From positions 305,306,281 through 305,370,280 of the forward strand of contig CAKMRJ010002223.1 of NCBI GenBank assembly GCA_928212115.1: a stretch of DNA of 64,000 bases. The letters are read 5' to 3'. How positions within the stretch are numbered: position 1 is the first letter of the stretch; every line of letters begins with the position of its first letter. The notes under the pieces were generated by a model, which made no database searches, was not told the origin of the DNA, and saw only the letters and a program-made list of their open reading frames with translations. This document shows, one piece after another, positions 10,301-23,579 of this stretch. Both the position numbers and the translations under genes were made by a program. The DNA comes from Lactuca virosa. Its lineage: Eukaryota > Streptophyta > Magnoliopsida > Asterales > Asteraceae.

Positions 10301-11210
10301 TTAAGAATGTTCTCGATCTTGATTCATTGATTCTTGCCAAATTGATCTAATCAAACTTGTCATGATCAAGGCATACGAGTCATTAGATCCAGTACATGTC
10401 ATGGCATTTATGATCGATCCCATAGCAGAAGCATGTGGGACACGACTCATTTGCTTTAGCTCAATAGTAGAACTAGGACATTAGCATTGCTCAATTTCAT
10501 GCCAGCCTAAACTCCTTTTTGAGTTATGCATGTCGAGTTTCCTCAACATTTAATGTGCTTTGGCTTAATCCAATGAATCACCTTGATATATGTACGTGTT
10601 CTTTATCTCCCATGTATATCATAGCGAAACAATTCTCAAACAAAGCCAAACTTTTACACTTGCTAAGTTAGAATATAATTTCCTATGAATAGTACATTAT
10701 CTATATACAATACAAGGATAACTACAGTGCTCCCACTGGCACTGACATATATATATGGCTTATCTATGTTTCTCGAATTCAAACTCCTTGAACATTCTCA
10801 TTGAAACAAAGAATCCAATTACTCCCACTAGTTTTGACATATATATGGCTTATCTTTATTTCTTCGAAATTCAAACTGTTTGAACTTTCTCATTGAAATA
10901 ATGATCCATCTTGCGAGATGCTTATTTCGGTCCATAAATGAACTTATTAAGCTTACACATCCTTCAAAACCTATCTTGGTTTAATTATGTGTTTGTTCCT
11001 ATCCATGATTGTCTCTACTTGAAGATCCACTTGCACCTAAGGGTTAAGGTCAAGTGCTTGATCTACCAAATTACAACATACATGGATTGAATCTCGCTTT
11101 CCAATTCCTCCTTCTATGTTGTAGCCTTTAGGGCCTACCATAGCTTCCGATAGCTGGTATACTCTGATTGCTATCTACCAGTGACTCAAATACCTTAGCA
11201 ATATAAAGTC
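10301..11210 (-). pseudogene. Copia-1 reverse transcriptase remnant
   Basis: Decayed sequence lying where the reverse transcriptase should be. A frameshifted echo of the region following the KSIYGLKQAS motif of copia-2 is visible around 10860-10990. No frame longer than a few dozen codons remains. Confidence 0.4.
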
Positions 11211-11432
11211 TTATATAACTAGGTCCATGACGTCTTCTATCAGATTTATAAGGAAAAATGGAAATATATCAGTTTCCTTAATAGCTCTTTCAATTCCAAA
11301 TTGAATGCTATGTCCAACTTTAGGCTCTTCGTTGGTTGACTCTTGAATCTTATCAAGATCAATGTGGCTCCCACTAGCCCTTTTGGAAATCAGCTCCCTC
11401 TCTTGAAAGACTGCCCTTTGAGCAACATACAC
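11211..11432 (-). pseudogene. Copia-1 integrase C-terminal remnant
   Basis: A 73-residue open stretch with RAVFQERELISKRASG and HIDLDKIQEST aligns with the copia-2 integrase end (RGVFRVRELICQEDSGRQ and IDLEELQES). It is an isolated fragment in a decayed element. Confidence 0.65.
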
Positions 11433-12600
11433 TTTGTTCTCAAAAGGTTGTTAAACAATTATCCAAAATGCTTGATGGGCTCTCCAACGAGATAACACAT
11501 CTTTAATCAAAGTCCTAGATTGTCGAGCGCTTCACGACAAGCGTAAGCCTCATAATCGTAGACTTCCATATATGGCAGTGAGGATAGAATCTCACTTCAC
11601 ATACCATAGAGTGTTTCAAGAACCTACTTAGTTGGCACAAGACCAAAGGAATTCTTGTAACGTTATCATGGTACAACCCACAAATTGTTAGCAAACACAG
11701 TGAGACTCATCTAGTACAAAATCAATAAATGATTTGTTTCTCTATCCAACTAACACTTCCTAATGGTAGTGTTTTGGGCGGAGATAGATCATGAAACTCT
11801 TTCACGATCACTTAGATGATCGATAAAGTTTGGACTGAGATTCTCACTATGAGTGTCTCATCCTATTGCCCAATTGATTCTTAACTTCGCTATATGAGAG
11901 CTCTGAAGACCTGAGAGGTTCCAGACTCACATTTATACGAAGTTGGTCTCAATATGTATCGTGGTTAATCTGAACGGTCCATTAGTGTGAACTAATTCCA
12001 ACAGATACTCACATCACCCAGTGACGCATTCATCATCTATCTTGATAAACAAGATTTACATTTATCATAAGACTCGAGGTCAAATGATATCCAAAATCTG
12101 TTCCAACTGGATACTTGGTAATGCATTTCTCATTTATGTATCTAATACTATGATTCCACAAATACATTTCACCCAAACATTTGGATGTATTTGAATAAGT
12201 ACTTATTATGGTCAATCTGAACGATCCATTAGTTAAACTAACATCAACAGATATTCACACTAATACACCTTATTCAAATGTTCGAATCAATTTTGAACTA
12301 CTTCTACTATACTAGCTTCATAGATTTCATGACTTTCTTTTAACATGTTAGAATGCTCCACATTTAAATAAGTCAGAACTATCTCATGAATCATAGTATA
12401 AACAATTTCAATTATAATACCATAGACTAAATATTTTGAAAAGAGTTGTCTTTTGATCCTATGAATGTAGCAAGGGCTTGGCATTCATGATCAAATTATC
12501 TTCTCCATGTTTCAGTCTTCTTACTTCATTTTAGTCACTGCTCACTCTTGCAAATGTCAATACTTAAACCTTTACAAAATACTTAAGGTTTAGAAGTAAT
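11433..12600 (-). other. Copia-1 internal DNA, decayed integrase region
   Basis: Stop-ridden sequence between the integrase remnant and the hAT-type insertion. A phrase resembling GGTCAATCTGAACG followed by CCATTAG recurs near 11965 and 12208, which suggests an old internal duplication. Confidence 0.4.
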
Positions 12601-12608
12601 GTTCTCAT
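12601..12608. repeat. Target-site duplication of hAT-type element (left)
   Basis: GTTCTCAT, repeated exactly at 13244-13251. A perfect 8-bp duplication is the hAT hallmark. Confidence 0.9.
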
Positions 12609-12863
12609 TAGGGGTGAGCAAAACCGAACCCGGAAACCGAAAAACCGACAAAAACCGACGAAACTGAAACCGAAAAACCGAAACTGAAGCATAAACCGAT
12701 GGTTTGGGTTCGTATTATTTAGAAACCGAAAAATTTGGTTCGGTTTGGGTTTTAGGAATGTGCGAAACCGAGAGAAACCGAATCGAACCGATCTTTATAA
12801 AAATATGAATTCTGCGATTTATATATGTATGTATATGTTTTCCTTGACTTGTAAACACAAACA

Positions 12864-12932
12864 GATGGCTGGTGTGTTTGCTAAGGAGGCGGCCATATAA
12901 TGTAAAAGACCCGGGTTCGATCCTTTCTCTTG
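12864..12932 (+). other. tRNA-like (SINE-type) segment with Pol III B box
   Basis: GGTTCGATCC at 12914-12923 matches the Pol III B-box consensus, preceded by CCCG as in a T-arm. About 45 bases upstream, TGGCTGGTGTG (12866-12876) is a degenerate A box. No complete tRNA cloverleaf can be drawn. This may be a captured SINE head or a tRNA relic. Confidence 0.45.
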
Positions 12933-12993
12933 ACGTGTGGAGCTTTTATTTTGTTTACCCCTTTGTTTCTTCTATTTGTTATAGCGAAACTTT

Positions 12994-13045
12994 ATCCCAC
13001 ATCGACACAGGATGAAACATTCTTCCTATTCTCCTCTTATATAAA
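12994..13045 (+). promoter_or_regulatory. snRNA-type USE plus TATA box
   Basis: ATCCCACATCG at 12994-13004 is a perfect match to the plant snRNA upstream sequence element RTCCCACATCG. TATATAAA follows at 13038-13045 with a gap of 33 bases, the spacing known for Pol II-type plant snRNA genes (Pol III types are about 10 bases closer). No snRNA body follows at the expected start near 13070. The box is seen directly; activity is inference. Confidence 0.5.
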
Positions 13046-13243
13046 GCAATACAAACTACCAAATCCCACAAGTGAAATTTCGAACGGGTTTTTGGGTTTA
13101 AAACCGAAACCGAGTTTGAAAAAACCGAAAAACCGGGAAACCGACCCATCGGTTTGGGTTTAGGGTTCGCTTTTAAATATTTGAAAACTGATACCATCGG
13201 TTTTGGGTCAAAACCGACCCAAACCGACCCATGCTCAGCCCTA

Positions 13244-13251
13244 GTTCTCAT
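13244..13251. repeat. Target-site duplication of hAT-type element (right)
   Basis: GTTCTCAT, identical to 12601-12608. Confidence 0.9.
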
Positions 13252-14294
13252 GGCATTATAAATCCATATATTTGATTGAATACCAAACATGGAAGAACCA
13301 ATTATCTTTTGATCCTATGGAAAGTAGCACGGGCTCGTGATCCGTGATCAAATTTAACTTCTTCATGTTTAGTCCTTTCACCTCAAATATACATTTGGGC
13401 AAGTTTTCTTTCTTAGTCCTTTTTCTTGTTATGGAAACGAATTATCAGAACATGTCTCAAAGTAAGCCTTCCTTTGTCCTAGGTATTTGGACCTAGATTA
13501 GGTATACCAAAACTAATCGCCTTTTAACCCATGGACAATTGACTTTCTTTCTCTTGACACTATTCATGATAGTAAAATATGGGAGTGTTTTGAAGTATGA
13601 GTTTCTATGATTGCCATGTTAATTCCAAAAGGAAACCTCAACATGCTACACAACTCCTTCATGGTCATTCCAAGTTGTTCATATCAAAATCAAAATGAAT
13701 TGATTATATGTACATGTCAGCTAGTTGACTAACCCTAGTCAACTTCTAACTCAAGGAAATTCCATTTTACTTCAATATGTCAATTTACAACGTACATTTG
13801 ATAATTGCTCTTTCTAACAATTTAGAATGCAATGTTTGAAGTAATCTAGGAAGAGATTTAACAAAGGCATGATCTTTCCTTTCGTTTATGAGAACTATTC
13901 CCAAACTACGAAATTGACAAGATTGATCATCCTCATAGCTAATCTTTTCAAAGGTTTTATAGCAGTAGATTTTAGTGGATAAGGTTATAGACATCATTCA
14001 ATAACAAATTCCATTATAGTTTGTTTTACTTATCCTTAGAAAATAATCACCCTAAATAAAATTATTTTAGAAGGCTAGGATTCATATTTGACTCTATGAT
14101 GTGTTAAGGGATGTCGTAAACACACCATAAAGTTATTTAGGTAGGCAAAGCCCTTTACCAATTTCGATCACCACAAAATTCCTAGATCTTTGAGATTCAT
14201 TGACTATCAATGGCATGTTAATCTCAGATTATGTTCATCTCAAATTCAATGACGGGGTCGCCGCGGATCATTGAACAGATGGTGAATCGACCAT

Positions 14295-14645
14295 ACAAAA
14301 TCGCATGGTCCCCGGCTCAAGTTACGCTTGAGATTCGCGAGTTCCACATCATTCTCTACCTATACTCTCAAATTGACGTGCCGGTTAACCACGCGAGCTC
14401 CATCAACAAGTTATAAAGAGAATGTGCAACTTTTATGGATAACATAAGATTCACATTAAATAGATTGAGAATTAACCTTGCAAAATCGCATGGTCCCCAA
14501 CTCAAGTTACGCTTGAGATTCGCGAGTTCCATATCATTCTCAACTATATCCTAGATTGATGTGTCGGTTAACCACACGAGCTCCACCAACAGAATATAAA
14601 GAGAATGTGCAATTTTCATGGATAATATAAACTCACATTCTATTA
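14295..14645. repeat. 185-bp tandem duplication
   Basis: The block starting ATCGCATGGTCCCC recurs 185 bp later (TCGCATGG at 14301 and 14486) with about 90% identity by eye. Each copy contains the palindrome CTCAAGTTACGCTTGAG and the phrase GGTTAACCAC. Confidence 0.85.
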
Positions 14646-14928
14646 ATAAATCCCCATTTTGTTTTATACTTACTTGTATGTAGAATACTTTTAGATTGAC
14701 CATTATCACTATTAAACCCTTTCGGTAACTCCATTCTCAAAATGCAATAGGGCGGTGAGGGTGGTAAGCGCGAAGCATATTAAAAACCGACCTCATTAGG
14801 AATCAAAGAGACCTCCTTAAACCCTTACATTAGAACGAGTGAGCCTAGTCGAGGTAAGACTGACAATGTCAACATTTAAACACGCGAGGGCGCATGTTGT
14901 AACTTTCTTATACATATAATAAACGCAA

Positions 14929-14937
<9 letters not shown>

Positions 14938-14971
<34 letters not shown>
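14938..14971. repeat. (TA)n microsatellite
   Basis: TA run within the copia-1 leader. Confidence 0.9.
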
Positions 14972-14976
<5 letters not shown>

Positions 14977-15138
14977 CAAGGGGTAAATTTAAAACTCTTT
15001 AAATTTAGTTGTCTATTATTAATTCTAATTAATTGCGAGGACGCAATGTAACAATTAATAAATCATGAGGGGTTAATATTCAAATTTATAAATCCATATT
15101 ATAAACAATTTTAAATTCACTATTTAAATAACAAATAA

Positions 15139-15285
15139 ATATTCAAATTCAAATAAACACATTTAAATAATATATATCAATAAATATTCAAATTCAAATA
15201 AACATATTTAAATAATATTTATCCATTATCAAATAAATATTCAAATTCAAATAAACACATTTAAATAATATTTATCAACTTTCCA
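15139..15285. repeat. AT-rich tandem repeat
   Basis: Three to four imperfect copies of ATTCAAATTCAAATAAACAC followed by ATTTAAATAATATTTATCA. Confidence 0.75.
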
Positions 15286-15526
15286 GATTCAAAAACAATT
15301 TAAATTAGGTATTTATCCATATTTTATAAAGCTTCATATTTGAAAAATGGCAAAAATCCGAAACCCTAATTTTTGCCAAGCTCACGTCGTGACCTCCTTG
15401 TTCATGTCGTGAGCTACGACTAGGGTTTTTATCAATTACAAAATTTTCATCTAATCTTTTTCCATTCAGTTTCAAACAAGTTTTTACAAAAAATATGGAC
15501 CTAGGGTGAAAGTAACCATGAACCAA

Positions 15527-15540
15527 TGGCTCCGATACCA
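15527..15540 (-). other. Copia-1 primer binding site
   Basis: The minus strand reads TGGTATCGGAGCCA, one base off the usual initiator tRNA-Met complement TGGTATCAGAGCC, one base from the LTR edge at 15542. Confidence 0.85.
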
Positions 15541-15541
15541 C

Positions 15542-16363
15542 TGTTAGGTTTTCTATGCATCAAATACACTCTAAAACTAGGCAATACACTCTAAAACTAG
15601 GCAATACACTCTAAAACTAGATAGCGGAAAAATTGAAACAACGATATACCTAAGTGTACATGCATCATATGGATCTATGGCTTCATGCTAATTACATCAA
15701 CCCTAGAAAACTAGAAACAAAGAAGAAAACATACCTCTTATGTAGCCCTTGATCTCCATGCTTGAGATCTTGAACCTCCATGAAGTTGCTTGGATGAAAG
15801 GATCCAAACCAGAATCCCTCTAATGGTATCACACCCAATGACACCAAAGAGTGGAATAAAAATAACTAGGAGAAGGGTCAATTTCACAAACCCAAAGGGG
15901 TTAGAAATCGTCCCTAAGAGGGGGAGGAAGAAGGGTTGGCAAAACTTCAAGCCAAGGTGCAAGGAGGAATGAAATCCCTAAGGCCCTATTTATAGCCTTG
16001 GATGCCTCCTAGGGTTTAGTACTCCTTCCCATGTGGGATGGAGGCCTAACCACAAAATTTCACTCCTTTCCCATGTGGGATAGAGTGATTTTCATCCAAC
16101 CCTAATTCCATAAGGTTCTGGAACATTCCTGATTAACCAACTATCGATTAATGAACATTCAACCCTTTAATTAATTAAACTGTTAATTAATTCCCATAAT
16201 ATATATCCAATTAGTTTCTAATTAATTATTAACTACAATAATTAATAAACCAATTTCTCCTTTATTTATTCTACTCAATTTGGGTCTTGAGGGCAACCCA
16301 AAAGGACCCTGCTATCATTATAAATATTACGAATAATTAATGACCTTGGACACTATTCCAACA
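15542..16363 (-). repeat. Copia-1 5' LTR (element orientation)
   Basis: 822 bp with TG/CA ends (plus-strand TGTTAGG...CCAACA). Near its left end it carries three tandem copies of a 21-bp unit (CAATACACTCTAAAACTAG) that the other LTR lacks. It has a minus-strand TATA box at 15987-15994. Confidence 0.88.
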
Positions 16364-17382
16364 GGTAGATTAGAACTGACATGAACCAATTGAGTAATCC
16401 TTAATCACACTTTACAAACACGATCAAGTCATGAGCCTTGTTGCAATGATCTAACCTACAACAACAAACAAAAGAAACATCAAGAAATCCATCAGAAACT
16501 TAATCAAGTAAAAAGATTCACATTTCACACACCTGAATTCATACAAAAAAAAAGGTTGTGTAGCGCAGATTGGACTCATTAGAGAGAATCAGGATGGTTT
16601 CCGAGCACACTAAGATAAAACAGAAAAAATAGGATAGATGTTAAGATATTTGAAGTGATGATTGAATTTCATGGAAGACACTATGATTTGAAAGAAACTT
16701 ACGTTGGGGTAAGCAACCAGTTTTGGAATCAAGTAACTGAAGTTCATTGAGACATATGAACAAACAGTTGGTGTGCAAATCAATTTTTTTTTTCAAATCC
16801 ACCACCATTGATGCTACTATTTATGATATCCTTCTATACCTTCGAACGTAAAGGGCAAAAACAATGGAAAACTTATATTAAAACTACATAAAACACAAAC
16901 ATGTATAAGAATTTGAAGGAAACACCCACATGGAAATGAGGGTTCAAAGAGAGCGATGTATATTCTGGTCCATACCAACTGATAGTTGCCATCTGTGTTT
17001 TTTTATGTAATTGGAAATCCTTAACGATTACATACCTGACATGTCGGGAAATTTAGAAATATCTGAAGAACACACGTTGAATTTCGTTTGGTTCCTGCTC
17101 CTCTTTCGATTTCGATTTCGAATTCTGGGAGAAACAATGACTGAAGGTATGTAGATGAGTGTTGGGAGAAACGATGACTGATGGTATGTAGATGAAATTA
17201 GGGTTTTCCACGTTTAGATATAATAGATATAAGGAGAAGGTATTACCGTCGGTTACAATCAAATGAGAATGTGCAAACGTTTTCATTATGCTTAATCGGA
17301 TTGTACATGATGTTAAAAAAGGTATACCTCTTAATTTTCAAGAAATGGGAAATATGCTTAATAATATAGTAAAGATATATAC
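16364..17382. other. Non-coding region right of copia-1
   Basis: No protein-like frame. Minus-strand donor-like sites (CAG|GTATGT near 17036, AAC|GTAAGTTT near 16703, CAG|GTGTGTG near 16533) echo those left of copia-1. A phrase GGGAGAAAC.ATGACTG is duplicated about 40 bp apart near 17127 and 17165. Confidence 0.4.

Positions 17383-19522
<2,140 letters not shown>

Positions 19523-19596
<74 letters not shown>
19523..19596. repeat. (TA)n microsatellite
   Basis: TA run of about 74 bp at the right edge of the TIR element. Confidence 0.95.
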
Positions 19597-19599
<3 letters not shown>

Positions 19600-22345
19600 A
19601 AGTTATTGTATTCTAACTATCTATTGTGTGAATGTAGGGTTGATTGTGGACCAATCATTTTAGTTATTTAAAGAAAATCATTAATGTATATTATTACATT
19701 AAAGATAATTAAAAAACACCATCTAATTTATTTTAATGGTATTTTAGTCAACTGTGATAAATTTAAAAAAGGAAAATTCTAGATTTTAAAGGGTAAATAA
19801 TTTAAAAAATATGATTATTTTTAAAATTAATTCAATTTCAATTCTAACATATTTTGTAAGCATAATCGATTTTATTCTGTCAGAATGTTATTTTGCTAAA
19901 TTCTATGAAAATGTTTTATGAGAATGTTATTTTGTTAGAATGTTATTATATTAGAATGTTATTGAAGAATAACAAAATTATTGGACCCCTAGTTGAATAA
20001 CAACAACATTCTTATATATTTAGAGACATTCAAACTTAAATACAAATTTATACATTTTCTTACAAAATAATAGTTTTATAACTTTTAATATAATCATACA
20101 TATTCTAACAAAATGTCATCAAAAATTAATAAAATTATTAGGAAATAACGTTATTAAATATATAATTCATGAACAACTACACTTGATCTCCTTCAATGGT
20201 CCAAATAACCGACTTGATTCCAACTATTCTAACGAAAATGAGATGTATTATTGTAAGAATGTAATTCTTAGTAGAATATACTTGTCATTGAACTCGATTT
20301 CACGTTAATGGCAACCTCTTTAAAACCTAAACTCATAAAAAAAACTATGTGAGCAGTGTACTACTACAAGAATTTTATCATCAACTTCAATTCTTTCAAA
20401 ATTTTATAAAAACTAACAAACAGTACAGATAGCTTATTCTGAAAGAATAATTCTGATAGAATTGACAAATTTCCAAGATCAATATAGTTCTAGAGATTGA
20501 TTTTATGTATATTCTAATAAAATGTGCAACTAACATATTTGATAAAAAACGTAAAAGCAACATATTTTTAGCCATTAAATCCAATCGAAACATCTATGAA
20601 AAAAAACCTGCAATACATTAGTATTGGCGTAGTATGAGCATCACAATTAACATCAATAAAAAGTTATAACCTCTAGGCCTTGCAATTTCTAAAACAATTA
20701 GAGTGCACGTGAAACATTTTAAGAAACACCTAGTATACAACTTAAAATTGTTTTTAACAAATCTTCAAGACAATTGATATATTATCCAATAGTAATTAGT
20801 TTTTCAAAACTCATCAATAATGTTGGTTTACACCATGATTATAAGTCAAAATGCTATTTATTACATAGTGTATGTTCACACAAGAAACATGAAACATAAA
20901 ATAAACAAAAGTATATAAATTTAGAATTTGATTTAGAGTTTGGCACAGTTCATAAATAGATGGAGACAAAAAGTAGTAGTGCTCATTAAACTAGTTCACA
21001 AAATTGAAAAAAAAAGGCACAGAAGTTACAAGGTCAAAATTACATAATAACAAATTAAACCTATAAAATACTATCATACCCACAGGATCAACGATGATTT
21101 TCGGCAATCCATATAATATCAAACAAAAACAATTATGAAGATCAAATTGAAATTATTACTACCATGGAATACACTTAAGCATAGAACTAGTTTTATATAC
21201 CTATAATATCTAATTAATCCACTAAATTTATCAAATTGGAATGTGTTAGGTTTTAGAATAAAAAAAGATATTACCTCAAATTGGCATCCAATAATATATG
21301 TTAGATTAAGCGTTCAATTTACTGATATTAATACTTATTTATTTTAATTTTGTTATTGTAGCTCAAATTAGTGTATATTATTTGCAATCGTAAGTTGTTA
21401 TCAAAGTAAAATCAAAAACAAAATCGGTGTAATAGAATTAAAGAACAAAAATAAAAGTGAACTCACCTTACAAACATACATGAAATCGTGATTTGATTTT
21501 CAATCATCAGTCGAGATATTAGGCGACTCTTCACCAAATTCTTTCAAAATCGTTAACTGCTTCTATTTTTCCGACCAAAACACCAGTCACCTTCACAAAT
21601 CCAGTAGTCTTTTTCGTTTTCGGAGTTTAATTCCAGAAAACATGTTGAATATCAACATCTTGATCGCTAAGTTTCATTCCAAAAAACAAGGTGAATATTG
21701 AAATCTTGATCGCTAACATCGTTGGTCTTGCTACGGTGGAGGCGGATTTTAATAGGGTTAAAAAGAAACTGATCCTTGAAATAAAGGGATATCACAAGTT
21801 AATTTGGGATATTAATTAAGGGTTTAGGTTATTTTTGGTCACTCAATTTTTGGTTTTGTGCTCATTTGGTCACTTAACTCCTTTTAAGTTTTAAAAGGTC
21901 ATCAAACTTTTGGCTTTGTGCTGATTTAGGCACTTAACTTTTGGTTTGGTCACATTTAGTCACCTAACTTTTAAAACTGTGCTAATTCAGTCACTAAACT
22001 TTTAAATTTTTTAAAATTTAGTGACTAAATGAACACAATTTTAAAATTTAGGTGACTAAATGAGCACAAATATAAAAGTTAAGTGACCAAACCAAAAGTT
22101 AAATGACTAAATTGGCACAAAGTCAAAAGTTGGATGACCTTTTAAAACTTAAAAAGAGTTAAGTGACCAAATGAGCACAAAAGCAAATGTTAAATGACTA
22201 AAAATGACCTATACCCATTAATTAATATATTTGTAATATTTACTAACATCCCTTATTTATTTAATTAATCATTTAATTTTCTTTTTAGTTTTGATTGTCC
22301 ACAATTAACCTTACATCCACACAATACTTAATTAGAATACTTGAA
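19597..22345. mobile_element. Candidate 2.7-kb inverted-repeat element
   Basis: The left end at 19609-19656 (TATTCTAACTATCTATTGTG and onward) is about 80% identical over 48-50 bp to the reverse complement of 22289-22340 (TATTCTAATTAAGTATTGTG). Both ends face (TA)n tracts. The interior is AT-rich without frames and contains a later foldback insertion and a partial 50-60 bp duplication around 21640-21720 (AACATCTTGATCGCTAA). The superfamily is unknown. Chance similarity of AT-rich ends is not excluded. Confidence 0.4.
21820..22216. mobile_element. Foldback element with perfect 9-bp target duplication
   Basis: 397 bp made of two long inverted arms (from GGGTTTAGGTTATTTTTGG to about 22010, then back to CATTTTTAGTC...). 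Each arm is built of sub-repeats of the type GGTCACTTAACTTTTGG. It is flanked by ATTAATTAA at 21811-21819 and again at 22217-22225. A 9-bp duplication fits Mutator-like elements; AT-rich target sequence makes coincidence a little more likely than usual. Confidence 0.8.
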
Positions 22346-22393
22346 CCGCGCGCTCGGGTGTGTGTGATATATAGATGATATAGATTGAGATAG

Positions 22394-22421
22394 ATATATA
22401 TATATATATATATATATATAT
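22394..22421. repeat. (TA)n microsatellite
   Basis: TA run of about 28 bp. Confidence 0.9.
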
Positions 22422-23579
22422 GGGAGCGTTCAATCGAAAACATTTCTTATTGCGAAAACATTTGAGAACAAATTTGGACCACATAATTTTTTAATTAAAA
22501 TTATAAAATAATTCATATAAATCAAAAAATAGTTACAAACAATTAAAAAATCCACCAACCAACACCATGCACCACCCACCATCACTACCTACCACCCACC
22601 ACCACCTACAACCCACCAACCACCACCCACCCACCCACCCACCCACCCATCACCAATCATCACTACCAACCACCCATCACCATAACCTATAACCTACTAC
22701 CACCACCCACCTCCACCACCCTCTACCACCATCTACCTCCACCACCCCACCACCACTACCAACCACTTATCACCACAACCTACAACACACTAACACCACC
22801 AATCACCAACACTACCGCGACCACCACCCACCACCATCACCATCACAACCTGTCACCAACCTCCACCCATCACCACCACCACCCAATCCATCACTACCCA
22901 TCACCACCACCACCACACCACCACCACCACCTACAACCCAACAACCACTAACCACCAACCACTACCATCCACTCACCACCACTACCAACCACCCATCACC
23001 ACAACCTACAACCCACTACCACCACCTACAACCACTCATCATAACCACCATCACCCGCTACCACCACCTCCACCACCCACCACCACCACCTATCACCACC
23101 ACTATCACCCGCCACAACTACACTCACAACCCACTACCCCCACCACCCACCCATCACCACCAACCACCACCACCATCACCACTCCCAACATCACCACCCC
23201 CACCACCCGCCTCTACCACCATCACCACTATCCCCACCACCACCTACTAGCATCACCACCACCAACCACCACCACCCATCCATCACCACCACCACCCGTC
23301 TCCACCAACCCCACCACCACCCGCCTCCACCAACCCCACCACCATCACCACCACCTGCCACCACCACCAATCACCACTCCTCGTCACTACCACCCATCTC
23401 CACCACCCGCTACCACCCATCACCACCGCCACCACTCACCAACATCACTAACTACCACCTGCCACCACCACCCCTACCACCTAGCACTGCTACTACCTAC
23501 AACCACCAACACCATATGTGATTAAATGCAAATAGTCACAAAAATTATCACATCATATAATTATCACATCATAACATAA
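22422..23579. mobile_element. One-ended repeat element with CCACCA-rich interior
   Basis: Directly after (TA)n, GGGAGCGTTCAATCGAAAAC and TTGCGAAAACATTTGAGAAC resemble the style of the TIR at 17799 (gap, GAGAAC). No matching inverted right end is found before the LTR fragment at 23580, so the element is truncated or misjudged. Confidence 0.35.
22545..23480. repeat. CCACCA-rich low-complexity tract, about 0.9 kb
   Basis: Over 900 bp of almost guanine-free sequence is built from ACC, CACC, CATCACC and CACCCA units. There is strong strand asymmetry (A and C on the plus strand, T and G on the minus). No open frame of note. Confidence 0.92.

Larger units (their letters stand above)
12609..13243. 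mobile_element. Non-autonomous hAT-type element
   Basis: 635 bp bounded by 12-bp terminal inverted repeats, TAGGGGTGAGCA on the left and TAGGGCTGAGCA (reverse complement) on the right, and flanked by the perfect 8-bp duplication GTTCTCAT. No transposase. Its ends are built of imperfect AAACCGA/ACCCAAACCGACC repeats. The core carries a tRNA-like B box (12914-12923) and an snRNA-type promoter pair (12994-13045). It sits inside copia-1 and is therefore younger than that insertion. Confidence 0.88.
13252..15526 (-). other. Copia-1 gag and leader region, decayed
   Basis: No recognisable gag or protease frame survives. It contains a 185-bp tandem duplication, a (TA)n run and an AT-rich tandem region, and ends at the primer site. 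This is the 5' portion of the element on the minus strand. Confidence 0.55.
8098..16363 (-). mobile_element. Copia-1: decayed Ty1/copia LTR retrotransposon
   Basis: Two direct repeats of about 0.8 kb (8098-8881 and 15542-16363) flank 6.66 kb. Read on the minus strand, the order is 5' LTR, primer site matching initiator tRNA-Met, internal region, a purine-rich AAGTGGGAGA tract, 3' LTR. The LTRs run TGTTGG...AACA in that orientation. The LTRs differ at roughly 2% of aligned positions by eye, so this is older than copia-3. Coding remnants survive only as short pieces (RNase H, integrase C-end), and a hAT-type element has inserted at 12609-13243. The left LTR lacks the first bases of the right copy and no target duplication matches GGTAG at 16364-16368, so the left edge was probably rearranged. 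Confidence 0.85.

Noticed and set aside
12864..12932. Functional tRNA gene
   Set aside because: Only the B box and a poor A box are present. No acceptor stem or anticodon arm can be paired.
13060..13243. A U-snRNA gene downstream of the USE/TATA pair
   Set aside because: The expected start region does not resemble U1, U2, U4 or U5 5' ends and runs straight into the transposon end repeats.
12979..13290. 103-codon minus frame with KPKPM-type repeats in the hAT-type element
   Set aside because: Caused by the AACCGA repeats of the element ends. It crosses the element border and the target duplication.
22545..23480. CRISPR-like or satellite interpretation of the CCACCA tract
   Set aside because: No fixed repeat and spacer structure, units are 3-8 bp and irregular; simple low-complexity DNA.
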